Of a stretch of DNA of 64,000 bases, positions 35,601 to 46,409 are shown piece by piece. The stretch lies in the NCBI GenBank assembly GCA_964035545.1, contig OZ037766.1, forward strand, positions 4,627,722 to 4,691,721, read 5' to 3'. The notes below the pieces were generated by a model. That model searched no databases, had not been told where the DNA came from, and worked only from the letters and a program-made list of their open reading frames with translations. This DNA is from Bugula neritina. Lineage: Eukaryota; Bryozoa; Gymnolaemata; Cheilostomatida; Bugulidae. The translations under genes were made by a program, and so were the position numbers. Each line of letters opens with the position of its first letter. The first letter of the stretch is position 1.

Positions 35601-37239
35601 AACATATTAGATTGTCAAAAATATCTTGAAAATTATTGTATATCCTCGCATAAAACTTTTTGTAAACACAAATAAAAACTAACGCTATGTCTTTGTGAAT
35701 TCTAATTTTCACAGAAACTGTAAAAGGATAAACAGTGATTCTGTTCCTAGCCTCTCGTATCATATCCGATATAAGTTGCGGCTCGTCAATAAGACATGCC
35801 CCATAACCTTCCTGCATTGCCCATCTGCAAAAACCAAAGTACATAAAAATTAGTGCAATTAACTAAATTATATTATTGAAAGTTTGATTCCGTTTTAGAA
35901 TTATGGAAACACTAGTAACCTTTGAGGGCAGCCGCAATTCAGGTCAACGCCGTCAGCATCTGGTGCTATCATCTCAGCAGCAGATGCAAACTCTTCTGGA
36001 TTCTTTGCAGCGAACTGCACAATCAATGGTCTGTCAACTGTTGAGGTAGAAAAAATGTGTTGGAATTGGATTCAATACCAAAAGCTAGAAACATCATGTT
36101 TTCTGGTGAAACTAATATAACACTTGCACCAAGGTTTCTACATAGCAGTTGGCAGTTGAAAGCCAAAGTATACCAATGTAATAATTCAACCATTAGCAAA
36201 GTATTTCATTATTTCATCAGTTTTATTCTAAAATATTTCAACAATAAACAAGAGGCCCCTGGCTTGCATTTTTATAACTGGGGTCAAGTGGAAAACAGTT
36301 AGAAAAACATAATAAACAAAATAAGATAAATTTTGCATTATATTAATCATTAATGAACACAGACTTCTAAACTACAAGAGTACTAGACCATCAACCTCAC
36401 TGCGCAACTGATAAAATATTATGTAACTGCTGCTGTATGCAAATTATACCTGCATGTTAAGATGCTTTGTAATTTCACCAAATATAAAACCAGTATCTAT
36501 ACAATATAACAACTGACCGTCATTTGTTGTGAAATCGGCATCTCGTGCCTTCTGTGACTTGAGAAAAGAATCAGCAATAATCATTGGAGTGTACGCAACG
36601 TCACAGCCATACTGCCTCACCAGACAGCGAAATGCTAATCTAGAACATAACCAGTATCATACATGTTTACTCAGCCTACCTAACCTTTAGTTGTACGGCT
36701 ACCCATGCAGGACTACAGCCATCTAGGGGGGAAATCTAACCTTGAGTTGTATACATAGTAAAAATAAAGTTTATAGTAATAAAGTACAGAACTGCCTAAA
36801 ACGATATCAACACCATTAAGGTATCATTTTAGCCGATCTATAAATTTACACAATGTATATTTCTACCATATTTAACTTAGTTGGTAGAAGTCATTTGCTA
36901 GATTAGAAGTTAGCTGAACTGTACCATAGGCTGTATTGACACACAAAGACACACGTTGAAGAATTAAAAGTATGTTTTAAAACCTAATAACACATATTAG
37001 AACTACAAGATAGCACAATTATTATTTACAACTCGGACAATTTCCTAAAAAAAATCACATGCATGTTGACCGGGAAACAGTAAATAAGTCCCAACGTAAT
37101 TTACTGCCAGGAGTACAAACAGACTCCTCCAATCAGAAAGTGGAACTTACTTGGAATATCGCACCATCGGTGCACAAATTTTGGTCGTTGGAGACGACTC
37201 CAGTAATGCCAAAACATCACAACGATGACTATCATCCAT
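32669..37239 (-). CDS. DUS4L: tRNA-dihydrouridine synthase, DUS4L type (complete)
   Basis: Seven exons: 37151-37239, 36518-36639, 35920-36037, 35684-35824, 35082-35290, 34330-34412, 32669-32833. Together they encode 308 residues, close to the roughly 317 of vertebrate DUS4L. The enzyme is a flavoprotein that reduces uridine in the tRNA D-loop. Visible motifs are ICAPMVRYSKLAFR near the start, CDVAYTPMI, DRPLIVQFAA, NCGCPQRWAM with the catalytic Cys at residue 107, KIRIH, the FMN-contacting VHGRT (residues 176-180), NGDV and GVMAARG. An in-frame stop lies three codons before the ATG, which fixes the start. The last exon (FHYH...LDYL) matches the family's C-terminal end. The intron after exon 4 uses a weak GTTAGT donor. 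An AATAAA signal lies at about 32507-32512. Confidence 0.93.
34192..34267. repeat. 36-bp near-perfect inverted repeat with a 4-nt loop
   Basis: Arms 34192-34227 and 34232-34267 pair with one mismatch (position 15 of the arm); the loop is AATC. It lies in the last intron of DUS4L, about 60 bp after the donor of exon 6. An RNA from either strand would form a 76-nt hairpin. Confidence 0.92.
34420..34790. repeat. Degenerate ~35-bp tandem repeat
   Basis: Repeated ACAGTATAGCATATAGGTAT plus ATGCTAACTACATT units, decaying rightward. They start just upstream of the DUS4L exon at 34330-34412. Confidence 0.7.
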
Positions 37240-39333
37240 TAGTTCTTAGACAGATGGATTGTTTCTTCTTTCTTGGGCCTTGAATCAAAAATAGAAAAAC
37301 GACAGTGCATTACGCAAAAATATACGTTTACATGACACACTGTCAGTGTCAGGCTCACTCTCGGTGTTAAACTTTATGTTAAGATATATTTATACAGGGT
37401 TGGGGTCAATTACATATGAATGTAATTGATTACAATTACTTAAAAATAGGTCAATTACAATTATAGTTAAAATTAATGTAATTAATTACAATTACATGGT
37501 AATGTAATTAATTACAATTATAATTTTTTTGTTCTCACAAGGAATAAATACTGAAATGGAAGTTATAGGGGTCTAACTATGGGGTCTAACTACCCGGGGA
37601 AATTTTGACAGCTGAGAGCCTTCTTTGATCTCAACAGTGGCTAATAGGGTGATACAATACTACATTTAATTAATCTGAACGTTTTATTAAACAGTCGGCA
37701 TGGTAGGAAAAGTATGAATTTTATAAGATTTAAAAGTTTAAAGTAATTGACATGTAACTATAAAGTAATTGTAAAAATCAATTACATAAACTGTGTAATC
37801 AATTACAATTATATGTGTATACATCAATTACAAATTACATTCGATTACTGGAAAAAATGTTGATTAATTACAAGTACAACCAAACCAATTAGTATTACAA
37901 TTACAATTAAAACTACCCCAACTCTGTAACTGTAAGACTAAGACTAAGAGTCCAAGTGCTACAGTTTAACGATGATTCATTGATTGTCAGTATGATTGTG
38001 ATACTGAAAAACGGTACAAGTTGAAGTACATTCGACTTGTACAATAATCATAATGATAAAATTAAATATAATACTCACAATATGAATATCAATAACAATA
38101 AGTGAATATGAAACTGAATTACGATTACTATCAGAATATCAAATAATAACAATCAAATTCAATATTAATATGAATATGACTTCATGTTCATGAAGATCAA
38201 GCCTCAAGGTGAATACCGATACGCCAACGGTCAATTAAAAGTTTCAAATAAAACTAAAAGCACTTAGAATTTTGCAATTATTAGGGACATTCAATAAGGT
38301 GTAGCCACCCCCTGACTGCTGAGGTTGATTCAATTCGAAGTGAATAAAACACTACCAGTATTACTATTAGTATCAGTATTGGTATTACTATTAGTAGAAC
38401 TATAACATTAGCATTAACATCCCTCGTAGTCGTAAATACAATGACTCGAAGTTTAGTGCGGTCTTTAACCACATAAAAAGCTTTAATGGACCCACTACTT
38501 CAACTACCACCAATCGCAGTCTCTATGTACAGCTATGCTATATTTGTATGAAGCTCGGGCTATATGATCAAAACTTGTGGTGAGGGCGGTCTATAAACAC
38601 CTGTAGGATGTTAATTTATTCCAAATTTATATCAAAGGCCAAAGATTATAATAGTATCAATTAACATCATTTTTCACACCGACAAACTACCCTTTTCAAT
38701 ATCTGTATAGTCTTAGTGTATAATCATAATGATAATGTACAAGTTAAGTAACAACTAAGTTAGTAATTTACTAATTTACTAATAAGTAATAGTAATTTAG
38801 TGATTATGATTTTAAAAAAAGAATACCAAGTCCAATGAGTATACGTGATAATCATAAGCCTTAAGGCTTAAGGTAAAGGTTTAAATAAAAAAGTTTATAA
38901 AAGAAAAAGTCAAAACATGACAACCACCATCAGTAACACTAACAGTATGAGTATGAGTAATACTATATCAGTAAATGTAATTGTAAAACATTATTGAACT
39001 CTAACTTGGTAATTCTAAATTAGCAACTTAGAAAGTAATACTAATTGATTCTGCCTATAAATCAAAATTTCATAATACTCAACAGTGAACTTCGATTAAT
39101 TTGGCATTTGCATTGACCAGGAGGAAAACCTTTTGCTGGTTTGACTTACAGTTATACTCCATTATGACTACTATTGCACCAATTCTAAATTGTGATGATG
39201 CAACTATAATCATAATAATTCTAATTTGGTGTTTCATGTCTTTTTCATGCAATGTTTTTTTTTGAATTTTTAGGTTAAATGTCCTGTCACGTAAAGCAAA
39301 CCTAAATATCTACCAGGGGTTGTTGCTTTGCAG
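37240..39333. other. Divergent region between DUS4L and the WD40-type gene
   Basis: The two genes point away from each other, so promoters for both should lie here, together with the unseen first exon(s) of the WD40-type gene. The 37395-37926 MITE occupies part of it. The rest is AT-rich with many short CAATAATAA-type runs. Confidence 0.5.
37395..37926. mobile_element. MITE-like element with ATTACAATT-rich interior
   Basis: About 530 bp bounded by CAGGGTTGGGGT and the inverted form of CAGAGTTGGGGT. The interior is full of TAATTACAAT-type short inverted repeats around a unique core (37545-37740). Flanking 8-mers TATTTATA and TAACTGTA match at only 5 of 8 positions, so a target duplication is not proven. 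It sits 156 bp upstream of the DUS4L start. Confidence 0.6.
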
Positions 39334-42300
39334 ATTGTGCATTATCCCAATGACCAAATTGAACAGATAATTCTTGAATCCAACTTCAAACAGAGATATG
39401 GGGGACATAGTTGTAGGTGCTTCTTTATTTTTCTAAAGGTTGACTTAAAACTAAACTTAATTTTTCAATTTTATGTATTTCATTTGCTACTTTATGATGC
39501 ATTAGCTGTTTTACTTTATATTGATATTTTTAAATTACATCTATGAATACATTCTAATATTGCAATTCCTTAAATCAAAACTAAGTTCGGTTCATTGATA
39601 TTTATTTCAATCAGCACCATTTTTTAAAAAATTATTCAGTTTGTTAATATATTTTTGTATGCAAAAATTTTTAGAGTTATCTGTGAACATTTGAATTCTG
39701 TATTTAATTTATTAGTCACATGTCAAAACATTCAACTAACCAGTTGGTTTTCATATATAGTTTTATATTGCCAACACTCAACCATTTATTAAAACTGCTG
39801 TCTATTGATTACTTCTACCCTTTTACTAAAATTGACAAATACCTTGCATTTTTTAGATACCTGGTTTTTATTATGATAGAGAAAAGAGGCGTTATTTTAA
39901 AATTCAAGATAACCCTAGTGGCGGGCAGAACTGTTATACTACAGAGTCTATAAGAAAGCAACAATTAGCTATAAAGTTGGCAAATCTCAAAAAAGAAATC
40001 GACAAAAGAAATTTGAATAAGAATATCTCCTGTCGGCTCAATACTTTTCTCCATCTTGCCCAGCAATTTCAGCAATGTTAGTATATCGATATCAGCAATG
40101 TTAGTATGTTGTAGCTCTTTGCTGATGTCAGCATTATTGTACTTGTTTATGAATAATTTCTGCCATACCTGTAGCTTCACCACAAAATGAACTTAGAGTG
40201 TACTGGTTTCAAAAGAAATAATTTATTCTCTCTATTGACTACCGTAAGAGCTAACTAAAGAGGAGCAAGAAACAAAACAATCAAATTTTGACTCATTCTA
40301 CAGTGAAACATAAACCTTGTATCATTGTCTACTAGCGGTGTAGCTATATACTCTTTAATATTTATACTTTTCAATAGAACTAAACTTTGATTTGTTGGAT
40401 TGACTACTATAATTGACTGATTAAATTAGAACTCTTGGTGATTCAAAATGCATTACAACTCAAGCATTGTGCTGACTAGCTTTATTAGTTAAAAGCTTTT
40501 AGTTTTTAGATTATGATACTGAACTGAATTGTGAAGTTAAGTGTGCCATGCAACCTATGTGAGGTGTGTTTCTTTATAGTATCAATGGTAGCTTTGCTTT
40601 TTATAGGTGGGGAAATAACTCCAAATCAAATTCAAACCTTTGGCTTTACAAACATGAAGTGTGCAGTTTTAACTCAGTTCGAAACAGGGAAAGTATCAGT
40701 TGGCAACTCCATTCGCCTACATGATGGAAGAATATTACTAAAGTCATATGGTTCTTCCACAAATCAGCAAACACACCTCACCATATATGACCTTGACATA
40801 GAAAATTCACCTTCCTGTCCAAAACCTAAAGAATTGTTTATTTGTAAAAATTTCTACCTGGTAAGTAAGAATCCAATTACAACATAGATGGTATTGCAAC
40901 CAATTGAAAATTGTATAAGTAGGAAATAAAAGTTAATGTATTATCATGTAGTAATACTATATAAACAATGATGTGTAGTAATACAAAGGCAGTAATAGGT
41001 ATTGATAAACCGTAGTAATATATAGTTACATAAAGTAATGGGTGAACTAAAACAGACAGTTTAAATACTGTTCTATAGTGATTCAACGATGAAACTTCAT
41101 AGCTTTAGCTAATAGTAGACAGTTTAGGTTATTTAAATTATTTTAATGTCTATATTGAAGTTGTCCTATTATGTAAAAAGACTCGATGGCACAACTTCTC
41201 TGCTTATGACAATGTGTTGAAAGGATATGATCATTTTAAAATCATTAATATACACACTGGAGCAACTGTGGTATAGTGGTTAGAGCGATGACTTAGTAAA
41301 CACAAACTCAGTGGTTTGAGTCGTAACACCTAGAGTTTATGTAGCTTGAGTACTCAGTAGTCTACATACACTCTTCAGCTGCAATAATAACGATTCAATT
41401 TGTTGTTTTTCTTTTCTGATAACCACACTACATGTATCACAGGGTAGCAGGAATTGCATGACCGAACTACGGCCAGATGTTATTCTGGTCAGTGGACCTG
41501 GCGAGCCGGGTGATCCAGCTTCCTATTACAGCCACTCGTTCATGTGCATAAAAAAGCTAGTCTCCCCATCTACCAGCGAACAATATACGGTGTGTTGAAC
41601 TAAATAATTTTATCTATTTATTTTTTTAAAAATAAATATATGTCATTTTTCAAACCTCATAATAAAAATTCTCAGGTTATTATGAAATTGAAAATAATCA
41701 GCAATTGAGTAAATTAGACCATGTCTTACACAAGCAGTAATTCCACCAATTATTGATTGACTGATATTATTAATGAGTGTTTTAAGAGTTGTCTGTCCAA
41801 ATGTTTATATATGTAACTATTATGTACATAATTGTGTCACTATGTTTTTTATTTCTATCAGAATGTTAGGTGTGGCAGCCAGAAAGGCAGCATTATGGAT
41901 CTGATAACCCCGTCACTGCAGAGTGACAACGTTCTTTCTGCAATACTCAGGTGTTCTGGCCAAACATGCGTGTCCCTTCTGGATGGCACAACTCTCAGGT
42001 CTATCACCCAGAAGATTATTGCCAAGCGGAGTCGGAACCTCAAGCTAGCGGCCCATGTCTCTGTATGTTGAATCTTGGGCTATTGTATACTCTGCGTTGG
42101 GAAGTATTGAGTCCTCGGTGTTAGCTTCCCTTGAACTTTCTGTTGTCTGTGTATTCTCACAGAGCTGAACATTGCTATAGGCATTCAAACAGTGGTGTTG
42201 TCAGAATATTGTATAAATTAGGTGAACAAAATTGGGTTCGTCAATATTGATTGGATTATTCAGTATTTATTGAAAAGTATATAGACTTCCGTTATGTGAT

Positions 42301-43552
42301 ATTTATTGATAAATTTTACTGAAGCTAAGTTATATAGTTGATATGCTACTCCTCTATAAATGATTGCTAGTGTCTAATAATTTGGCTGATTTTTCAGGGA
42401 TACTCATAGGAATGGAAATTTGAACATACCAGAGTTTCATTACCTTTGACTTTCTAGTTGTAGATTTGTGTGCTTAGTTTCTGAGTTTTTGCTAAAAAAA
42501 ACCTTTTCATCAGCGATTCTAAACAAGGATGGCGATTATAAACCCTCGTGAGTTTCGTTCATGTCTTGTTGATGTTCATCATTTCTGAACATTCTAGAAT
42601 TCGGGTGTGGCATTTGCTGGTACAGACAAGGGTGAGCTGGTTGTAGTGGACTGCCGGGAGTCTGCTAGTCACCAGCCCTGCTATCAGTTCAGAGGACATC
42701 AACCCGAATGTATCCGCTCTCTTGTTGCCGTTCAAAATGAATACCATCTGGTGACGAGTCTTGCCAAAGGATCGGTAATCTCTCCTACATCCTGTTTGTA
42801 GACTAGTGTCATATTTTACGTCAAACTCTGTGTTAGGCTCGCACAAGTTTTAGCAATGCTATGAATATTGTAGCAACTATGTAGTGTTTATAATAATTCA
42901 GTTATAGTGTTAGTATTAGTTTTTCTTTATTTCAAAGGCATGGGTCGTGGTACTCTGTTTTGATAGAATTTCGATATGCTATAAATGTAACATAGGCCCA
43001 CACCTTTGCAATGGAAATTACTAATAGTTTTATTATATATAATGTGTGCATGTATATGGATGTATATACAACTTAATATGTGAAACTGTAACCTTCAGAA
43101 TGATTGGCAAAGTAAAATATTACCCTACTCATTTCTCGTGTTTGCAGAAGTGCCTGTTTGATACTCGAGTGCAAAAGGTTATAACCACTAATGAAGAAGT
43201 TGTTTCAGACATTGATTTAGATAGCTGTGTACTGAAGACTGATGAATTGAAGACATATATATCTGCATCATGTGAGTCACTTCAATACATATCTACATAT
43301 TATTGAATTAATACAGAATTCTACATTTTAATCTTCTTTAATCTGTATTCAAACCAAATATATTAATAATGCTTTTTGCTAGATCAAAGAGGTGGTTTTG
43401 TTCGAATTTGGGACTCGAGAAATCTACAGACGTGTCACATACTTGAGTTACCGGAATCAGTTGGTATGAACTACGTTTGTGAGATGACAACTCATTATGG
43501 TCACCTTAGTCTCATGACTGTTGATTCAGAATCTATTAAACTTCACAGTTGA
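39334..43552 (+). CDS. WD40-repeat protein, possibly WDR73-like (5' exon not found)
   Basis: Seven exons with consistent phases: 39334-39412, 40607-40860, 41443-41589, 41862-42062, 42598-42774, 43148-43271, 43383-43552. They encode 383 residues and a TGA at 43550-43552. The repeats are weakly conserved: GGFVRIWDSRNLQTCH near the C-terminus and GELVVVDCRES in the middle are the clearest WD-type strands. The segment SNFKQRYGG in the first exon resembles a short conserved stretch I recall in WDR73, and the length is similar, so WDR73 is the best guess. No exon with a start codon was found between 37240 and 39333. An AATAAA lies 38 bp after the stop. Confidence 0.65.
41258..41335 (+). mobile_element. 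SINE tRNA-like head only
   Basis: GGAGCAACTGTGGTATAGTG, then GTTAGAGCG and a decayed B box (GGTTTGAGTC) match the head of the SINE family on the plus strand. The body is not recognisable. It lies in an intron of the WD40-type gene. Confidence 0.5.
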
Positions 43553-43590
43553 TGGTACTCAGTTCATGATTATATGTAATATAATCTGTA

Positions 43591-43596
43591 AATAAA
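43591..43596 (+). terminator. Polyadenylation signal of the WD40-type gene
   Basis: AATAAA (in TAAATAAACTAG) lies 38 bp after the TGA stop. It is the first such signal downstream of the stop. Confidence 0.6.
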
Positions 43597-43769
43597 CTAG
43601 CTTTTAAATAGTATTTCACTAATGTGCTATTTTTGTATTTTGATTAATAATTTATTCTTATTTTGCCTACTTTTTATGTCATGCAGTTATATTGAATTGA
43701 CTATTGATTAGTTTTGTAGTTTTGAACATTGAAATACAATTGTTTTGGTACTATATAACTCCAACAACG

Positions 43770-43775
43770 TTTATT
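43770..43775 (-). terminator. Polyadenylation signal of the secreted-protein gene
   Basis: AATAAA on the minus strand follows the 3' UTR exon that begins at 43920. It lies about 180 bp from the AATAAA of the convergent WD40-type gene. Confidence 0.55.
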
Positions 43776-44013
43776 TAATGATATCCACATAAAAACTCAT
43801 CATTACGAAAACTTAATAATAGTTAAACCAAAGTAATAATCAAAAATTGTGGCGACAGGCTTCCAAGACAGCTAACTTTCTGCAGAGGGTTTCTGTCCTA
43901 GTCCAGGGCTTTTTGATTTCCTGAAACAAAATAGTGAACATATTTACATCTTCTTTGCTTCTTAAAATTTCAGCCGAAATTATTAGGAGCTGCAAACTCA
44001 AAATTCAACTTAC

Positions 44014-44630
44014 CTAGTATGGAAAATGTTGGCCATAATACCCACCGGTGTTGTAACCTTTGTTTCTTCCAAACACACTACCAAGGCCAAGTAAATGACC
44101 TCCTAGTCTTCCAGCAATACCACCATATCCACCGTAAGTGTTACCATAACGACGACCACCATGGCTGTCATACCTATTCCCTTGATGATAACTAGGTGCG
44201 GGAGCTGGTGCATATACTGGTGCTTGCGTAGGGGGTGCTGTTGGAACATCACTCATTGTACTGGTTGCAAAGTCTGTTGTCATGTCATAATGGCGTCTTC
44301 TAGGCCTACAATTGAAGCAATACAAAGTTGATACCTGCAATGGTGAATTAATTTCTTTCCTAAAACGTAGTTTGGCACATTGATATTATTGCAAGTCTAA
44401 ACCCATCTAAGTCATGTAATGATAATTACAAGCTTCCGTGTGGTAACTTATATTTATTGAAGTTTAAATTATACTTACTTGCCATATCTCCCTCTACTAT
44501 AGCGGTTGGGTCTTTTACCGTAGTTGTTCTGGGGACTGTACCCACCAGTATGTTGTCCACCACCATAACCACTAGCTGTCACCAATACAGCCATCACAGC
44601 AAATAACACTATACTGAGTGCCAACTTCAT
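44014..44630 (-). CDS. Small secreted Gly/Tyr/Arg-rich protein
   Basis: Two coding exons (44479-44630 and 44014-44305) give 147 residues. Residues 1-20 form a clean signal peptide (MKLA, then a hydrophobic core ending VTAS). The mature part is rich in Gly, Tyr, Arg and Pro, with GYGGG, a dibasic RPRRRH-like site at about residues 50-55, a Pro/Ala segment (APAPAPS) and a C-terminal GGYGG/GGYYG region. Such composition fits extracellular matrix, cuticle, byssus-like or shell-type structural proteins, but no named family is recognised. The stop codon TAG is the last three bases of its exon, followed at once by GTAAGT. A 3' UTR exon begins at 43920. A 5' UTR intron is also likely (donor near 44885, acceptor near 44655). 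Confidence 0.78.
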
Positions 44631-44884
44631 TTTTCTCAACTTTTTTCTTCTCTATCAAAATAAAAAGTGAACAATTGTAAAAAAATATTTTGCCCATCAA
44701 ATATAAAAAGTTGACAGTTGTAATAAAAAATTCATATCATACAGAAAAGTTAACATTTGTAAAAAAATATTTTGCATATCAAATAGAAAAGTTGACATAT
44801 ATAAAAAATATTTTTCAAACTTAGCATTTATATGTAGATGAATTAAATCAATACAAGTATTTACCATCAGAAATGTTACTCTTA

Positions 44885-44935
44885 CCTCTAGAGTGCGCTA
44901 CTGATGTTTGAAACTGTGGTTAGCAGCTTTTATAC
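44885..44935 (-). promoter_or_regulatory. TATA-box promoter and 5' UTR exon of the secreted-protein gene
   Basis: On the minus strand TATAAAA lies at 44928-44934. About 25-30 bases downstream is a plausible initiator (TTTCAAACATCAG), followed by a short leader ending at a GAG|GTAAGAG donor near 44886. The matching acceptor (TTTTGATAG) precedes the ATG exon. A strong TATA box is usual for a highly or tissue-specifically expressed structural gene. Inference from sequence only. Confidence 0.6.
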
Positions 44936-46348
44936 CTTCTGAAACTCGATTAGGAAGATTAACATTTTTTACGGAGTTACGTTGAAAACTCTAGGTTGTC
45001 TAGAAAATTGAATAGTTATAATCTATTTGCCAGGTTACCACAACATAAAGATATTTTACTACCCACTTGACAATTTGGACTAGTTCAGTCATCAATTTAT
45101 GAAAGTAGAAACTCAACCAATTTTAAAAGGGATATATAAATCACTTGAGATTAAAGAAAGACTATAATTTATAAAATGCCTCCTCTAAGCCGCCTCATAT
45201 GTGGCCATTTATAGAAGGAATTAACTTTATTTTTAATCCAGCTTAATAATATTTTTAATTATTTTGTGGAAAGCTGTTTGATAGATTTCAAATAGTTGAC
45301 AGTCTTTTACTGGAGTAGCTGTCGTATTTCATATTATATTGGCAATGCTATCTCACTAAATGCCACTAATACAACATACTATTAGGTACTGCAGGTCAGC
45401 AAGAATGGTGATGAGTTTAAATTAGGTGGCTATAGTTAGAAATCGCCTGCTCAGTACTTTAAGTTTTTTTACTAATGAGTCCTGTTAGGGTATTACATTG
45501 GAGTGTAAAATTTGTACTTTTTGGGAAAAAACTCAGAAAGTAATGAGATGAATAATACTTTTTTCTATAATATTTTAGAATGATTCTACCATTTTAGTGC
45601 AAGTTGCTTGGAAAGGGTGGTTTTTAACAGGGCAACCCAATCCCACCTGAAGAAAAGTTTAACATCCTTGAAAAGCTTTAAAGTTTTGTGTACAATCTTA
45701 CAGTTTAATGCAATCTTCTGTTTTGAACTGGTTGCCTATACGTACAAAACAATTTTTTGATGACAGCCAAAAAGCTTTGATGTTTCATTATTCCGCAAAC
45801 TTGTATCTCTGATGCTAACAGTTATTCCTAATAACATTTTGATCAAGAGATTTACTTAGCAATAAATTGTGAATTAAAGAAAGTTAAAAGTTTCCGTACT
45901 AAAAATTAGATTCACCTTAGCATGAATAACACAACCTGCACTATAGTTAAAATGGCTTTTTCTTAAAAATGCTTTGCAGAAAAAATATAGTTGATAAGAA
46001 ATTCACAACATATTTTTGTTATATCATGGATTATAATCATAGATATCAATACTCTTATCTTTCTTGGCAAATTCACTGTTACTAACTTTGGCAAAAGCTA
46101 TGGCCTTGATAAATCTATGTTTCTCGTACTTACCTAGGAAAAAGTATAATACAAATCTATACAACTTTGTTATGTAGTGTAAATTAAGTTACTGCCTATA
46201 ATTATAGGGTAATGCAGCAAATATCTATTTTCAACCATTGCATCTATTACAAAAAGTATGCTATAAATTATATGTCAAAACGTTATATTTTCTCATCCTA
46301 AGTTTTGACTCTTCAATTATGTCTATTCATACTCTACACACAATCAAA

Positions 46349-46409
<61 letters not shown>

